Source: Chromobacterium piscinae (GTDB lineage Bacteria; Pseudomonadota; Gammaproteobacteria; Burkholderiales; Chromobacteriaceae). Taken from it: a DNA stretch of 34,186 nucleotides. A program made the translations under genes and the position numbers. The stretch spans positions 1 to 34,186 of the forward strand of contig NZ_JAJOHV010000069.1 in NCBI RefSeq assembly GCF_021129175.1. Direction: 5' to 3'. Within the stretch, counting starts at the first letter, position 1. Each line of letters opens with the position of its first letter. The notes under the pieces were generated by a model, which saw nothing but the letters and a program-made list of their open reading frames with translations, was not told the origin of the DNA and searched no databases. Positions 1 through 5,882 of the stretch are shown here, piece by piece.

Positions 1-533
1 ACCCGGTGCGCCCGCTGCCCGGCGCCAGCGCCGTGATCGCCGCGCTGTCCGCCAGCGGCTTCACCGCGCCCACCTTCCAGTTCCACGGCTTTTTGCCGCC
101 CAAAAGCGGCGAGCGCCGCAGAACGCTGCAGCAATGGCTGTCCGCCCCCCACCTCACCGTCTGCTACGAAGCGCCGCACCGCATCGTCGACGCGCTGGAA
201 GACATCGTGGCCGAGCTGGGCGGCGAGCGCCGGGTGATGATCGCCCGCGAGCTGACCAAGACCTTCGAAACCTTCCATGCGCGTCCCGCGGCCGAGCTGC
301 TGGAGTGGGTGAAGGCCGACGCCAACCAGCAGCGCGGCGAGATCGCGCTGATCATCGACGCCGCCCCCGCCATGGAAGCCAACGCCGACGCGCCGCCGGC
401 CGAGGCGCTGCGGGTGCTGGAAATCCTGGCCGCCGAGCTGCCCACCAAGCAAGCCGCCACGCTGGCCGCGCAGATCAGCGGCGCCAACCGCAAGCAGCTG
501 TACGACCACGCGCTGAAACTGAAAAAAGACTGA
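1..533 (+). CDS. rsmI: 16S rRNA (cytidine-1402-2'-O)-methyltransferase RsmI, C-terminal part
   Basis: The reading frame is open from the window edge and stops at 531-533, so the gene begins upstream; the GTG at 6-8 is internal. RsmI uses S-adenosylmethionine to 2'-O-methylate C1402 in the ribosomal decoding centre. The visible part carries family hallmarks: PLPGASAV near the beginning (SAM-pocket loop of tetrapyrrole-methylase-fold enzymes), the FHGFLPPKSGERR segment, YEAPHRI, and the RELTKTFET motif followed by GEIALII. The C-terminal tail (KQAATLAAQISGANRKQLYDHAL) is the usual small helical domain. The N-terminal third is missing only because of the window boundary. A tRNA gene follows 58 bp downstream on the same strand. 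Confidence 0.93.
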   Translation, partial: PVRPLPGASAVIAALSASGFTAPTFQFHGFLPPKSGERRRTLQQWLSAPHLTVCYEAPHRIVDALEDIVAELGGERRVMIARELTKTFETFHARPAAELLEWVKADANQQRGEIALIIDAAPAMEANADAPPAEALRVLEILAAELPTKQAATLAAQISGANRKQLYDHALKLKKD

Positions 534-591
534 GCGCCAACTATTTACAAGCGCTTGGCGCAAGGTTAAGATGCGTTCTCTCGCAGATGTC

Positions 592-676
592 GCCCGGATG
601 GCGAAATTGGTAGACGCAGGGGATTCAAAATCCCCCGCCGCAAGGCGTGTCGGTTCGAGTCCGACTCTGGGCACCA
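592..676 (+). tRNA. tRNA-Leu, anticodon CAA
   Basis: The sequence folds as a class II tRNA. The acceptor stem GCCCGGA pairs with TCTGGGC with one G-T pair. The anticodon stem GGGGA/TCCCC encloses loop TTCAAAA, giving anticodon CAA for UUG codons. A long variable arm (CGCCGCAAGGCG region) and the T arm GTCGG-TTCGAGT-CCGAC follow. The CCA end is encoded at 674-676. The mature body without CCA is 592-673. It is a single tRNA with its own terminator and lies at the border of the AT-rich accessory segment. I found no second copy of its 3' end farther right that would mark a tRNA-integrated island. Confidence 0.97.
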
Positions 677-698
677 CAAGACATCAAGCGAAGCAAAC

Positions 699-728
699 AA
701 CCGCACGGCTCAAGCCCTGCGGTTTTTT
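699..728 (+). terminator. Rho-independent terminator after tRNA-Leu
   Basis: ACCGCA-C-GGC, a TCAA loop, then GCC-C-TGCGGT form a hairpin with a single internal mismatch, directly followed by TTTTTT. It sits 23 bp after the tRNA CCA end and should end the tRNA (and possibly rsmI) transcript. Confidence 0.88.
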
Positions 729-1030
729 GTTATCCATTTCGGGCCGGAGCCGCCTTCCCCAACCGGGGCGTGAGGTTGGCTTCTCCATTGGCATCCAAGA
801 TGCCCTCTCCCGTTCCCTGCCTGCCTGCCTCGATGAGGCTACTCCTACCTGCTCTCGCGCCCCAACCCACAAGTGTCTGCGGAGACTTGCGCTCGCTGCA
901 GCGGTACGACCACCACGCTTGGGAGCTTTCTCGGTAAACGTTGGGCTTCGCGTTACTCCGCCCAACCCACGGCCCTTGATAAGCACACTCGACTAGCAAA
1001 ACAATATTGACCACTACAGAAAAATCATTA
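729..1030. other. Non-coding junction between core DNA and the AT-rich segment
   Basis: No credible gene is seen here. Open frames on both strands lack ribosome sites and have no recognisable protein features. The left part (to about 935) is GC-rich. It contains one side of a pair of CCCAACCCAC motifs (about 870-879 and 961-970) around a GCAGAC-containing stretch that recurs in degenerate form at 2296-2306 and 3926-3935. Base composition turns sharply AT-rich after about 995. The palindrome at 940-966 is listed separately. Confidence 0.6.
940..966 (+). repeat. 27-bp imperfect palindrome, copy A
   Basis: GTTGGGC...GCCCAAC arms enclose a 13-bp centre. The same 27-bp unit, with arms, spacing and part of the flank (A: CCACGGCCCTT; B: CTACAGCCCTT) conserved, occurs in reverse orientation at 2238-2264 (copy B) and 3865-3891 (copy C). 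Copy A lies just before the AT-rich gene at 1110. Such GTTGGGCTT...CCCAAC palindromes resemble the dispersed intergenic repeats (REP-like) of many proteobacteria. This assignment is from memory, not from a search. Confidence 0.7.
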
Positions 1031-1115
1031 TTTCAAGAAAATCAGTGATGATAAATCTAGAATTTCATGAAAACACTCTCATCATCACAAATACAGAAAG
1101 GTTAATTTCATGAAA
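1007..1115 (+). promoter_or_regulatory. Putative promoter with three phased TTTCATGAAA-type operator sites
   Basis: A TTGACC -35-like hexamer at 1007-1012 is followed, at about the right distance, by a weak -10 region. Three 10-bp palindromes follow: TTTCAAGAAA at 1031-1040 (one central mismatch), TTTCATGAAA at 1063-1072 and TTTCATGAAA at 1106-1115. The last two lie in an identical 14-bp repeat AATTTCATGAAAAC. Spacings of 32 and 43 bp are near three and four helical turns, so all sites face one side of the DNA. The first covers the -10 region and the last covers the start codon of the downstream gene, as expected for a repressor operator. No regulator gene is seen next to it. Confidence 0.45.
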
Positions 1116-2213
1116 ACCACATCACATATAGAAACATGGCATGAATGGATTAGTCGCATCGCTCAAAAATGCCCCAGTATTTTCACACTCGAACTACACA
1201 AATCGGTAAAAAATGGAAAACTAAATGCCGACGCTTTTAACTTAGCAAATAGTGACTATCATGAGATTTTTATTGCTGAATCACTAGAACTTATTAGCAA
1301 AATAGCTGAAACAGCTGATTTTAATATTTTAACAAAGGAACTATTTAGTAGAAATTGTGTAGGAGCATTCTCAGAGATTATCGCTTACAATTGGTTAATT
1401 ACTAGGAAATTCTATCTGCAATTACAAATCCCGATAGCCGGCAATGATATACTTTCAAAAAATGGCGCCACCCTTGATGGCTCATTCAATCACAGACATC
1501 AAACAATTTACTTTGACATAAAATCGTTCTCCCTAACAAATGCAGTTGCAAATAAATTAAAAATGGACATAGAGGAGCTACTTTTTGACTCTGAAGTGCA
1601 AATCTTAGACTCTTGGGATGTACCAGTTAGTGCTTTTGAAAAATTGTTAGAGAAAACCAAAGAAATATCATCAAAATTAAAAAATCAATCAATATATAAA
1701 AGCGGTAAAATTACGATAACTTCAAAGCCAAAAAAAGGTGTCTCTGTATCATCAAGAATATACGATCCTTATTTATTGGCAGAGGAAAATTCGACTTTTG
1801 CATTAAAACATGCTCACAAATTTACAATCAACAGCTCATTTATTCTGATCTTCGTCAGCCACCCATGGTTTGGAGGTGCTCTCAGCCATGACTTTAATAA
1901 TTCATCCAAGACACTGACACATGCTTTGTCTAGAAGATCTTTCATTCAATATAAAAATTGCATTTCCAGCATAGCTGAAATATCAGATAAAGCACGTAAA
2001 GAATTCTCAACAGGGTACGCATCCAGTCTTTTATCTGGCATATTGTACATAGATGCAGAACCACTAACTAAAGGCAACTATATATCGCAATGCTTTCTAT
2101 ACTCAAATCCTAATGCAAAAACCCCGATAAATATTTACAACTTCAATAATCAATTAAAGGAAGATGGTTTCCCCACAATCCATATAGCAGATTTTACCCA
2201 TGATAATTACTAG
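1110..2213 (+). CDS. Putative PD-(D/E)XK-fold nuclease, unrecognised family (367 aa)
   Basis: I do not recognise the family. The protein contains a plausible PD-(D/E)XK signature: helix GAFSEIIAYNWL with Glu89, then Asp123 (TLDGSF) and Asp136-Ile-Lys138 (IYFDIKSF) at the end of a beta strand. This is the E...D...DxK layout of restriction-type nucleases. There is no signal peptide or membrane segment. The C-terminal half (about 200-367) has no motif I can name. The start is backed by AAAGG nine bases upstream. Codon use is strongly AT-rich, unlike the flanking genes, which points to horizontal acquisition. It faces the Mrr-type gene at 2446-3588 convergently, so the two are separate transcripts. 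A role in anti-phage or anti-plasmid defence is an inference from fold signature and context. Confidence 0.6.
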   Translation: MKTTSHIETWHEWISRIAQKCPSIFTLELHKSVKNGKLNADAFNLANSDYHEIFIAESLELISKIAETADFNILTKELFSRNCVGAFSEIIAYNWLITRKFYLQLQIPIAGNDILSKNGATLDGSFNHRHQTIYFDIKSFSLTNAVANKLKMDIEELLFDSEVQILDSWDVPVSAFEKLLEKTKEISSKLKNQSIYKSGKITITSKPKKGVSVSSRIYDPYLLAEENSTFALKHAHKFTINSSFILIFVSHPWFGGALSHDFNNSSKTLTHALSRRSFIQYKNCISSIAEISDKARKEFSTGYASSLLSGILYIDAEPLTKGNYISQCFLYSNPNAKTPINIYNFNNQLKEDGFPTIHIADFTHDNY

Positions 2214-2225
2214 AAATAACTTCAT

Positions 2226-2310
2226 TAAGGGCTGTAGATTGGGCAGAGCCATACAAAGCCCAACGCTCGACTCGGAATTAAAGATCTCCCATCCGCTTCG
2301 CAGACACATA
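2226..2310 (-). repeat. Palindromic repeat copy B with extended flank
   Basis: The core at 2238-2264 (ATTGGGC...GCCCAAC) is the inverse of copy A. Homology with copy C at 3850-3942 continues beyond the core through a stretch of about 45 bp ending in ATCCGCTTCGCAGACA here and GTCCGCTCCGCGGACA there, with equal spacing. The repeat unit is therefore longer than the palindrome. It sits immediately after the stop codon of the 1110-2213 gene. Confidence 0.65.
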
Positions 2311-2440
2311 ATAAACAGATGAACCATCCCCTCTCCCTACTCACTTGAGTTCGACAAACACTGCTCCATAAAAGCCAATAGCCCGCCGCTTCTCTGTGAC
2401 TGGCTTTTTGAATTTGGTGATATGCCAAGGCGGCGCAATG
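2309..2440 (+). pseudogene. Decayed copy of the 3' end and terminator of the 4766-5182 gene
   Basis: About 130 bp aligns almost colinearly with about 5132-5262. Shared blocks include AAACRGATGAACCA, CTGCTCCRTAAAAGCCAAYAGCC, GCCGCTK and CCAAGGCGGYGCAATG. The match covers the last codons of the small gene at 4766-5182, its stop region and its terminator. In this copy the reading frame is shifted (a base is lost after GATGAACCA), the stop context differs, and the hairpin is eroded (AATAGCCC versus ACTGGCTT). The upstream part of the gene is absent. It is a relic of a duplication or of a recombination event that inserted the AT-rich genes. Confidence 0.65.
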
Positions 2441-2445
2441 ATTTA

Positions 2446-3588
2446 TTACGGATTACTTTCAGAAAACTTATCAATCAAACACTGATTATAATCATTTAGA
2501 TAATTTTGAAAATCATCTCTATCTATTAAAGTAACGGAAGTAGCCTCTGCCAACTCTCTTGCTGAAGAAGTAAAATAGGAATTTGTAACAACCATGGCAC
2601 GATCACAGCGATAAAATGATTTCGCAGCCAGCACCTCCTGAACTGCTTTATTTCCAACATTTCCTGCCGTGTAATTTTTTGCTTGAATAACTGTTTTTTC
2701 ATTAAATTTTTCAACAAAAAGATCTGCACCTTGATCGCCTGTCTTCTTTGTTTCTCGTACATCATACCCAATCGTTTGAAAAAGCAAAACCAAGAAATCT
2801 TCAAAATCAAACCCACTCATTGCATCAACATCATGCATAGTTCGGTACTGACTTATGTTAAAATTCCTCAATTTGCTATCCATTTTCTGAACCAAAACAT
2901 CATAATAAATCTCTTCCGCCACGGATAGCCATTTTAAATATTCCGAATCGTCAATAAGCTGGATGCTTTTATTTCCCCTTGCTTCTTCATTGAAATTAAT
3001 AGATGAATGAAATGATTTATTAATCCATGCATAATAAAGAAACAGAGGGAGATATTTTCTAAAACCCATCCCAACCTCATAAATCCACGACTCAAGAGAT
3101 GCCATGGCATTATCGCTCACATGGCGTACTATTTGATTTGAGAATCCAACGTATTCACTTTCAAATAATGTAGTAGCTAATAATTTATTAATCAGCTCTG
3201 GCAATCTCTTAAGCTCATCAAACCCATTTCTAACAAGAACTTCCTGAAATAATTCAATGTCAGAATAATCTTTCCCAACGACAAATCCAGAGTACTCTTG
3301 AATCTGACTTGCATTAACAGAGCTAAAATTAGAGACAAAAACAAAGTTTGTGAAAAATGGATGCTTTAAGTCTGCATACTTCTTAAGAACTCTATTCAAC
3401 AGATCTTCAAGATTAGCTATTTCTTTCTTTTTGCTGAGTAAATCCTTCAAGAAACCTTTAGATTTATATTGAAATTCTTGATAGAAAGAAGGGTCTAATG
3501 GTATTTGCGTATCAATTTCAGACTCGCCACACCGCGGACAAGAAGCCTTAAATGAGAAGGCTGAGCAACTATTGCACTGGTATATCAT
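2446..3588 (-). CDS. Zinc-ribbon and Mrr-type restriction endonuclease domain protein (380 aa)
   Basis: The N-terminus has a zinc ribbon, Cys5-x2-Cys8 and Cys17-x2-Cys20. A helical middle region (about 50-250) is unrecognised. The C-terminus (about 257-365) is a clear Mrr_cat domain of the PD-(D/E)XK superfamily: Glu263 in FEDFLVLLF, GDQGADL with Asp289, VIQAKNY with Gln302 and Lys304, then AVQEVLAAK, MVVTNSYFT and LIDRDD. Mrr-type domains cut DNA and many act as type IV, modification-dependent restriction enzymes; the target here is unknown. Codon use is AT-rich, suggesting acquisition by transfer. A sigma-70-like promoter lies just upstream (3624-3653). The gene stands alone, with no methyltransferase in the window, which fits a type IV or stand-alone defence nuclease better than a classical restriction-modification pair. 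Confidence 0.85.
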   Translation of the reverse strand: MIYQCNSCSAFSFKASCPRCGESEIDTQIPLDPSFYQEFQYKSKGFLKDLLSKKKEIANLEDLLNRVLKKYADLKHPFFTNFVFVSNFSSVNASQIQEYSGFVVGKDYSDIELFQEVLVRNGFDELKRLPELINKLLATTLFESEYVGFSNQIVRHVSDNAMASLESWIYEVGMGFRKYLPLFLYYAWINKSFHSSINFNEEARGNKSIQLIDDSEYLKWLSVAEEIYYDVLVQKMDSKLRNFNISQYRTMHDVDAMSGFDFEDFLVLLFQTIGYDVRETKKTGDQGADLFVEKFNEKTVIQAKNYTAGNVGNKAVQEVLAAKSFYRCDRAMVVTNSYFTSSARELAEATSVTLIDRDDFQNYLNDYNQCLIDKFSESNP

Positions 3589-3623
3589 TTATCAAATCCC
3601 TTTAAGTTATCAATCTAAATATA

Positions 3624-3653
3624 ATTTTATTACTTGTGAAAGTATTACTTCAA
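3624..3653 (-). promoter_or_regulatory. Putative sigma-70 promoter of the Mrr-type gene
   Basis: On the minus strand TTGAAG (3653-3648) and TAAAAT (3629-3624) are separated by 18 bp. The expected transcript start near 3617 lies about 30 bp before the ATG at 3588. The surrounding DNA is very AT-rich, so chance matches are possible. Confidence 0.45.
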
Positions 3654-3849
3654 AAAAATGCCTAATAACTAAGAATAGCTTTACCTTTAAACTGCTACGA
3701 TTTTATAAAAACACATCAAACCAATATGACTCATACTTACAACTCATTGAATATGCCTTCACAGTTAGTAAATATCAATGATTAAAATGCTTATGCAGGC
3801 ATTTCGATAGAGTCTCTACAATAACATCATGCAACGCAAAAAACCGTAT

Positions 3850-3942
3850 GTTGCAGGGTCGCAGGTTGGACTGAGTCATGTGAAGCCCAACGTTCACCAC
3901 GCAATGAAAGACCTTGCGTCCGCTCCGCGGACAAATTTTTAG
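3850..3942 (-). repeat. Palindromic repeat copy C with extended flank
   Basis: The core at 3865-3891 (GTTGGAC...GCCCAAC) has the same length and orientation as copy B, and the homology runs on to the CCGCTCCGCGGACA stretch near 3935. Copies B and C bracket the Mrr-type gene in the same orientation. Copies A and B bracket the 1110-2213 gene in inverted orientation. Confidence 0.65.
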
Positions 3943-4371
3943 GTGCCAGTTCCGCCCGGCGAGACCCATTTCTTTTGGCGAGGCAAAAGAAATGGATGAA
4001 AGAAAACGCGCCCCAGCAGCGCTGCGAAACCCTGCCTCCAAAACTATTTTCAAGGAGCCGCCGGAACTAGCCGCGCGCTGATGGGGCAAGGGTGAGTTGG
4101 TTCGGTTCGGCAGCCTAGTAAAGAAACTTCAACGGATATCCCTACACAATGCGTGGCCCGTAACGTTTGCGATGCGCCCCGGTCCCTTCAAGCCTGCCGC
4201 CGGGTGACAGAACCGAGGTCTTAAGCGGCTGCATGTTTGAGTCCCGCGACGGTAGCGCGCATCGCTGAGCGAATCTGGAAGATTCGCACGCAGAGAGTTC
4301 AGCCGCGCCTCGGGCCTGACGGGCCCCGGCGGGAAGCCGCAGGCTAGGCTTGCAGGGTGGCCTTTAGGGGT

Positions 4372-4405
4372 GGAGGGGATATTTGGCCACGCAAATATCC
4401 CCTCC
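4372..4405. repeat. Perfect 14-bp hairpin
   Basis: GGAGGGGATATTTG (4372-4385) and its exact complement (4392-4405) flank a 6-base loop GCCACG. No T-run follows on either strand, so this is not a standard terminator. A role as a structured RNA element, recombination site or protein-binding cruciform is open. Confidence 0.75.
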
Positions 4406-4554
4406 CTGCCGCCGGGCAGCCCCGGCAATCCAAATCATCATTCGCGCAGCGGATTCCACGTACTGCCTCAAAGCACAGCCCTATTCCACCCCAATTGCTT
4501 GCCTGGCAAGCCTTTCAGCCGGATAATCTCCTTCGTGCCGTTCAATAGCGGCAC

Positions 4555-4757
4555 CGGGATTGGCGTCCCGCATTCAGGCGGACTTGTGTGCAAGGCTGGA
4601 CCTTGTCGCGTCCGTACACCATCGCACGTCCTCTATGGCGGGCCATGGTGGGAGCATCTATGATGCGCCGCTCCTGGATCGGTACGCCAATCCCGCCATG
4701 TGCCTGCCACCCCTACTTGGCGTTGGGGTTGGCAGGGTTAAGCACCTATCCAGGAGG
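4555..4757 (+). promoter_or_regulatory. Structured leader of the 4766 gene
   Basis: A 12-bp perfect inverted repeat pairs CGGGATTGGCGT (4555-4566) with ACGCCAATCCCG (4684-4695) across about 117 bases. Immediately after it, CCTGCCACCCC (4703-4713) can pair with GGGGTTGGCAGG (4725-4736) with one bulged T. A very strong Shine-Dalgarno, AGGAGG, follows at 4752-4757, eight bases before the ATG. The arrangement looks like a folded 5' leader that presents or hides the ribosome site. No known riboswitch class is recognised. Confidence 0.4.
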
Positions 4758-4765
4758 GTTTTGCC

Positions 4766-5182
4766 ATGCCTAGCATCACCCGCAGTTCGTCGCACCTCGC
4801 GCTTTCCCTGAAGAACCGTCACCCCGCCCGCAGCCGCTGGCTGCTGAACAACAACGCCCCCACGCATCCACCCAGCTTGTTGGCCATGACCCGGCTGCAC
4901 GAAGCCTTTGCCGCCTTGCAAGAGCAGTTGGCCGGCCAGGATCAATCCACGGTGAGGGCGCCTGCCGCGCGCGTGGCGCATTTGTGCCACGACATCGAAC
5001 AGGCGGTGGTGGAGTCCATCTGCCACTTGGCCCACGGCCAGTTGGGTTTGCAATCCGTGATCGATCTGCTGGCTTGCCTGGGCGATGATGTCCGCCTGCC
5101 ATCCAGCCGCATCAAGGAATTGCTGGAGCCGCTGGATAAACGGATGAACCAGTCCCTTACTCTGCTCACCCGCGTGCTGTAA
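4766..5182 (+). CDS. Small helical protein of unknown function (138 aa, possibly DUF1484-like)
   Basis: The start is set by a near-ideal AGGAGG site. The product has no signal peptide or membrane segment. Residues about 1-40 are Ser/Arg/Asn-rich and probably disordered. The rest reads as amphipathic helices: LLAMTRLHEAFAALQEQLAG, then VAHLCHDIEQAVVESICHLAHGQLGLQSVIDLLACLG, and a C-terminal helix with IKELLEPLDKRMNQSLTLL. From memory this resembles the small DUF1484-type proteins of Chromobacterium and Ralstonia; that label is tentative. Codon use matches the GC-rich core. A decayed partial copy of its 3' end lies 2.8 kb upstream (2309-2440), so the family may be repeated in the genome. A terminator follows directly. 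Confidence 0.75.
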   Translation: MPSITRSSSHLALSLKNRHPARSRWLLNNNAPTHPPSLLAMTRLHEAFAALQEQLAGQDQSTVRAPAARVAHLCHDIEQAVVESICHLAHGQLGLQSVIDLLACLGDDVRLPSSRIKELLEPLDKRMNQSLTLLTRVL

Positions 5183-5201
5183 GCCCTGCTCCGTAAAAGC
5201 C

Positions 5202-5236
5202 AACAGCCAGCCGCTGCCGCGGTCTGGCTGTTTTTG
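5202..5236 (+). terminator. Rho-independent terminator of the 4766 gene
   Basis: AACAGCCAG (5202-5210) pairs with CTGGCTGTT (5224-5232), and the stem runs into TTTTTG. It lies 20 bp past the stop codon. A degraded version is recognisable in the relic at 2309-2440. Confidence 0.85.
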
Positions 5237-5398
5237 ATTTCGTGGTCCAAGGCGGTGCAATGCCCGGCGGGAAGGTGGCTGCATCGGCAGGTTTCTGGCT
5301 GGGTATTGCACCCTACTTTCTACATTTACGACACGCCTGCCGCCCCCGTCAGCCTGTTTACCGTCATAATCCGCCGTTCCAAATCAAGCGACGCCGCC

Positions 5399-5806
5399 AT
5401 GAAACCACTCATCGCCACCTTCCTGCTGCTGTGCTGCGGCTTCGTCCAGGCTCAAGACTTTCCGGCCGGGGCATACGGCCACGAATACACAGCGCAAGCC
5501 GGCGAACCCGTCTGGAACCTGCGCCAGGTTGGCGATGGACTAGAGTTGAGCGGCAATGACGGAGCCCCGCCCGTATCGCTGCGCAACTTATCGGCAGAGG
5601 AACGGGCAACCTTCTGGCTGAAAATGGGATGGCCGCAGGCTGGCAGCGCGGCGGCGAGCTGCGCGGGAACAAATGAAGACTTATTTTGCCAGGTGCCCAA
5701 GCACGTTCGCGCCGGCATTTCCTGGCTGAAAGACAATGTGTCGGACTTTTTCTATTACAGCGAGATGGCCGGCGTGATGGAAATCAGCCGGCTGCCGCCG
5801 CGCTGA
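5399..5806 (+). CDS. Small secreted protein of unknown function (135 aa)
   Basis: I chose the ATG at 5399 because it yields a clean signal peptide, MKPLIATFLLLCCGFVQA, with likely cleavage before QDFPAG. The longer frame from 5234 would run back across the preceding terminator and bury this signal. The mature part (about 117 aa) has two cysteines, Cys99 in SCAGTNED and Cys107 in LFCQVPKH, that could form a disulfide in the periplasm. It ends with VSDFFYYSEMAGVMEISRLPPR. No family is recognised. It converges with the adenosine-deaminase-like gene, whose stop lies 77 bp away, and has no operon partner on its strand. Confidence 0.7.
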   Translation: MKPLIATFLLLCCGFVQAQDFPAGAYGHEYTAQAGEPVWNLRQVGDGLELSGNDGAPPVSLRNLSAEERATFWLKMGWPQAGSAAASCAGTNEDLFCQVPKHVRAGISWLKDNVSDFFYYSEMAGVMEISRLPPR

Positions 5807-5882
5807 TTCCCCTCGCATCCATCCGCAAACGTCGGGGGCGCTCGCCATGCGGCGGCGGCCCCATCGCCTGTGCTGCCGCGCG

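Larger units (their letters stand above)
3943..4765. other. Long non-coding tract with hairpins upstream of the 4766 gene
   Basis: No gene is supported in this GC-rich stretch. Frames on both strands give low-complexity, Arg/Pro/Ser-rich translations without ribosome sites. The left part (3943-4085, read on the minus strand) contains a CCATTTCTTTTGCCTCGCCAAAAGAAATGG-like inverted repeat (TTTCTTTTGSCGAGGCAAAAGAAA around 3968-3993), a pattern common in multicopy intergenic DNA of proteobacteria. The middle holds a perfect 14-bp hairpin (4372-4405). The right part (4555-4757) has a long-range 12-bp inverted repeat and a leader hairpin, listed separately. From memory the 4600-4740 segment recalls regions often called as ash/Icd-like phage ORFs; I could not confirm this. 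Confidence 0.5.

Noticed and set aside
1110-3588. A toxin-antitoxin pair or a classical restriction-modification operon
   Set aside because: The genes are convergent, both are large, neither has a methyltransferase or antitoxin-like DNA-binding domain, and no third gene lies with them.
3572-3781. A 69-aa AT-rich frame overlapping the start of the Mrr-type gene
   Set aside because: No ribosome site, no protein features, and it covers the likely promoter of the opposite gene.
4129-4428. A 99-aa minus-strand frame in the non-coding tract
   Set aside because: It is Arg/Pro-rich, has no ribosome site, and overlaps the 14-bp hairpin; the sequence looks like repeat or structural DNA rather than a gene.
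4560-4811. An 83-aa plus-strand frame resembling ash/Icd-like phage proteins
   Set aside because: The resemblance is from memory only. The frame overlaps the strong ribosome site and start of the 4766 gene in another frame, so I treat the region as leader sequence.
592-5400. A tRNA-integrated genomic island with att direct repeats
   Set aside because: I looked for a second copy of the tRNA-Leu 3' end downstream of the AT-rich genes and saw none, and there is no integrase gene.
5234-5806. An extended 190-aa version of the small secreted protein
   Set aside because: The extension begins at the terminator of the previous gene and would hide the clear signal peptide that starts at 5399.
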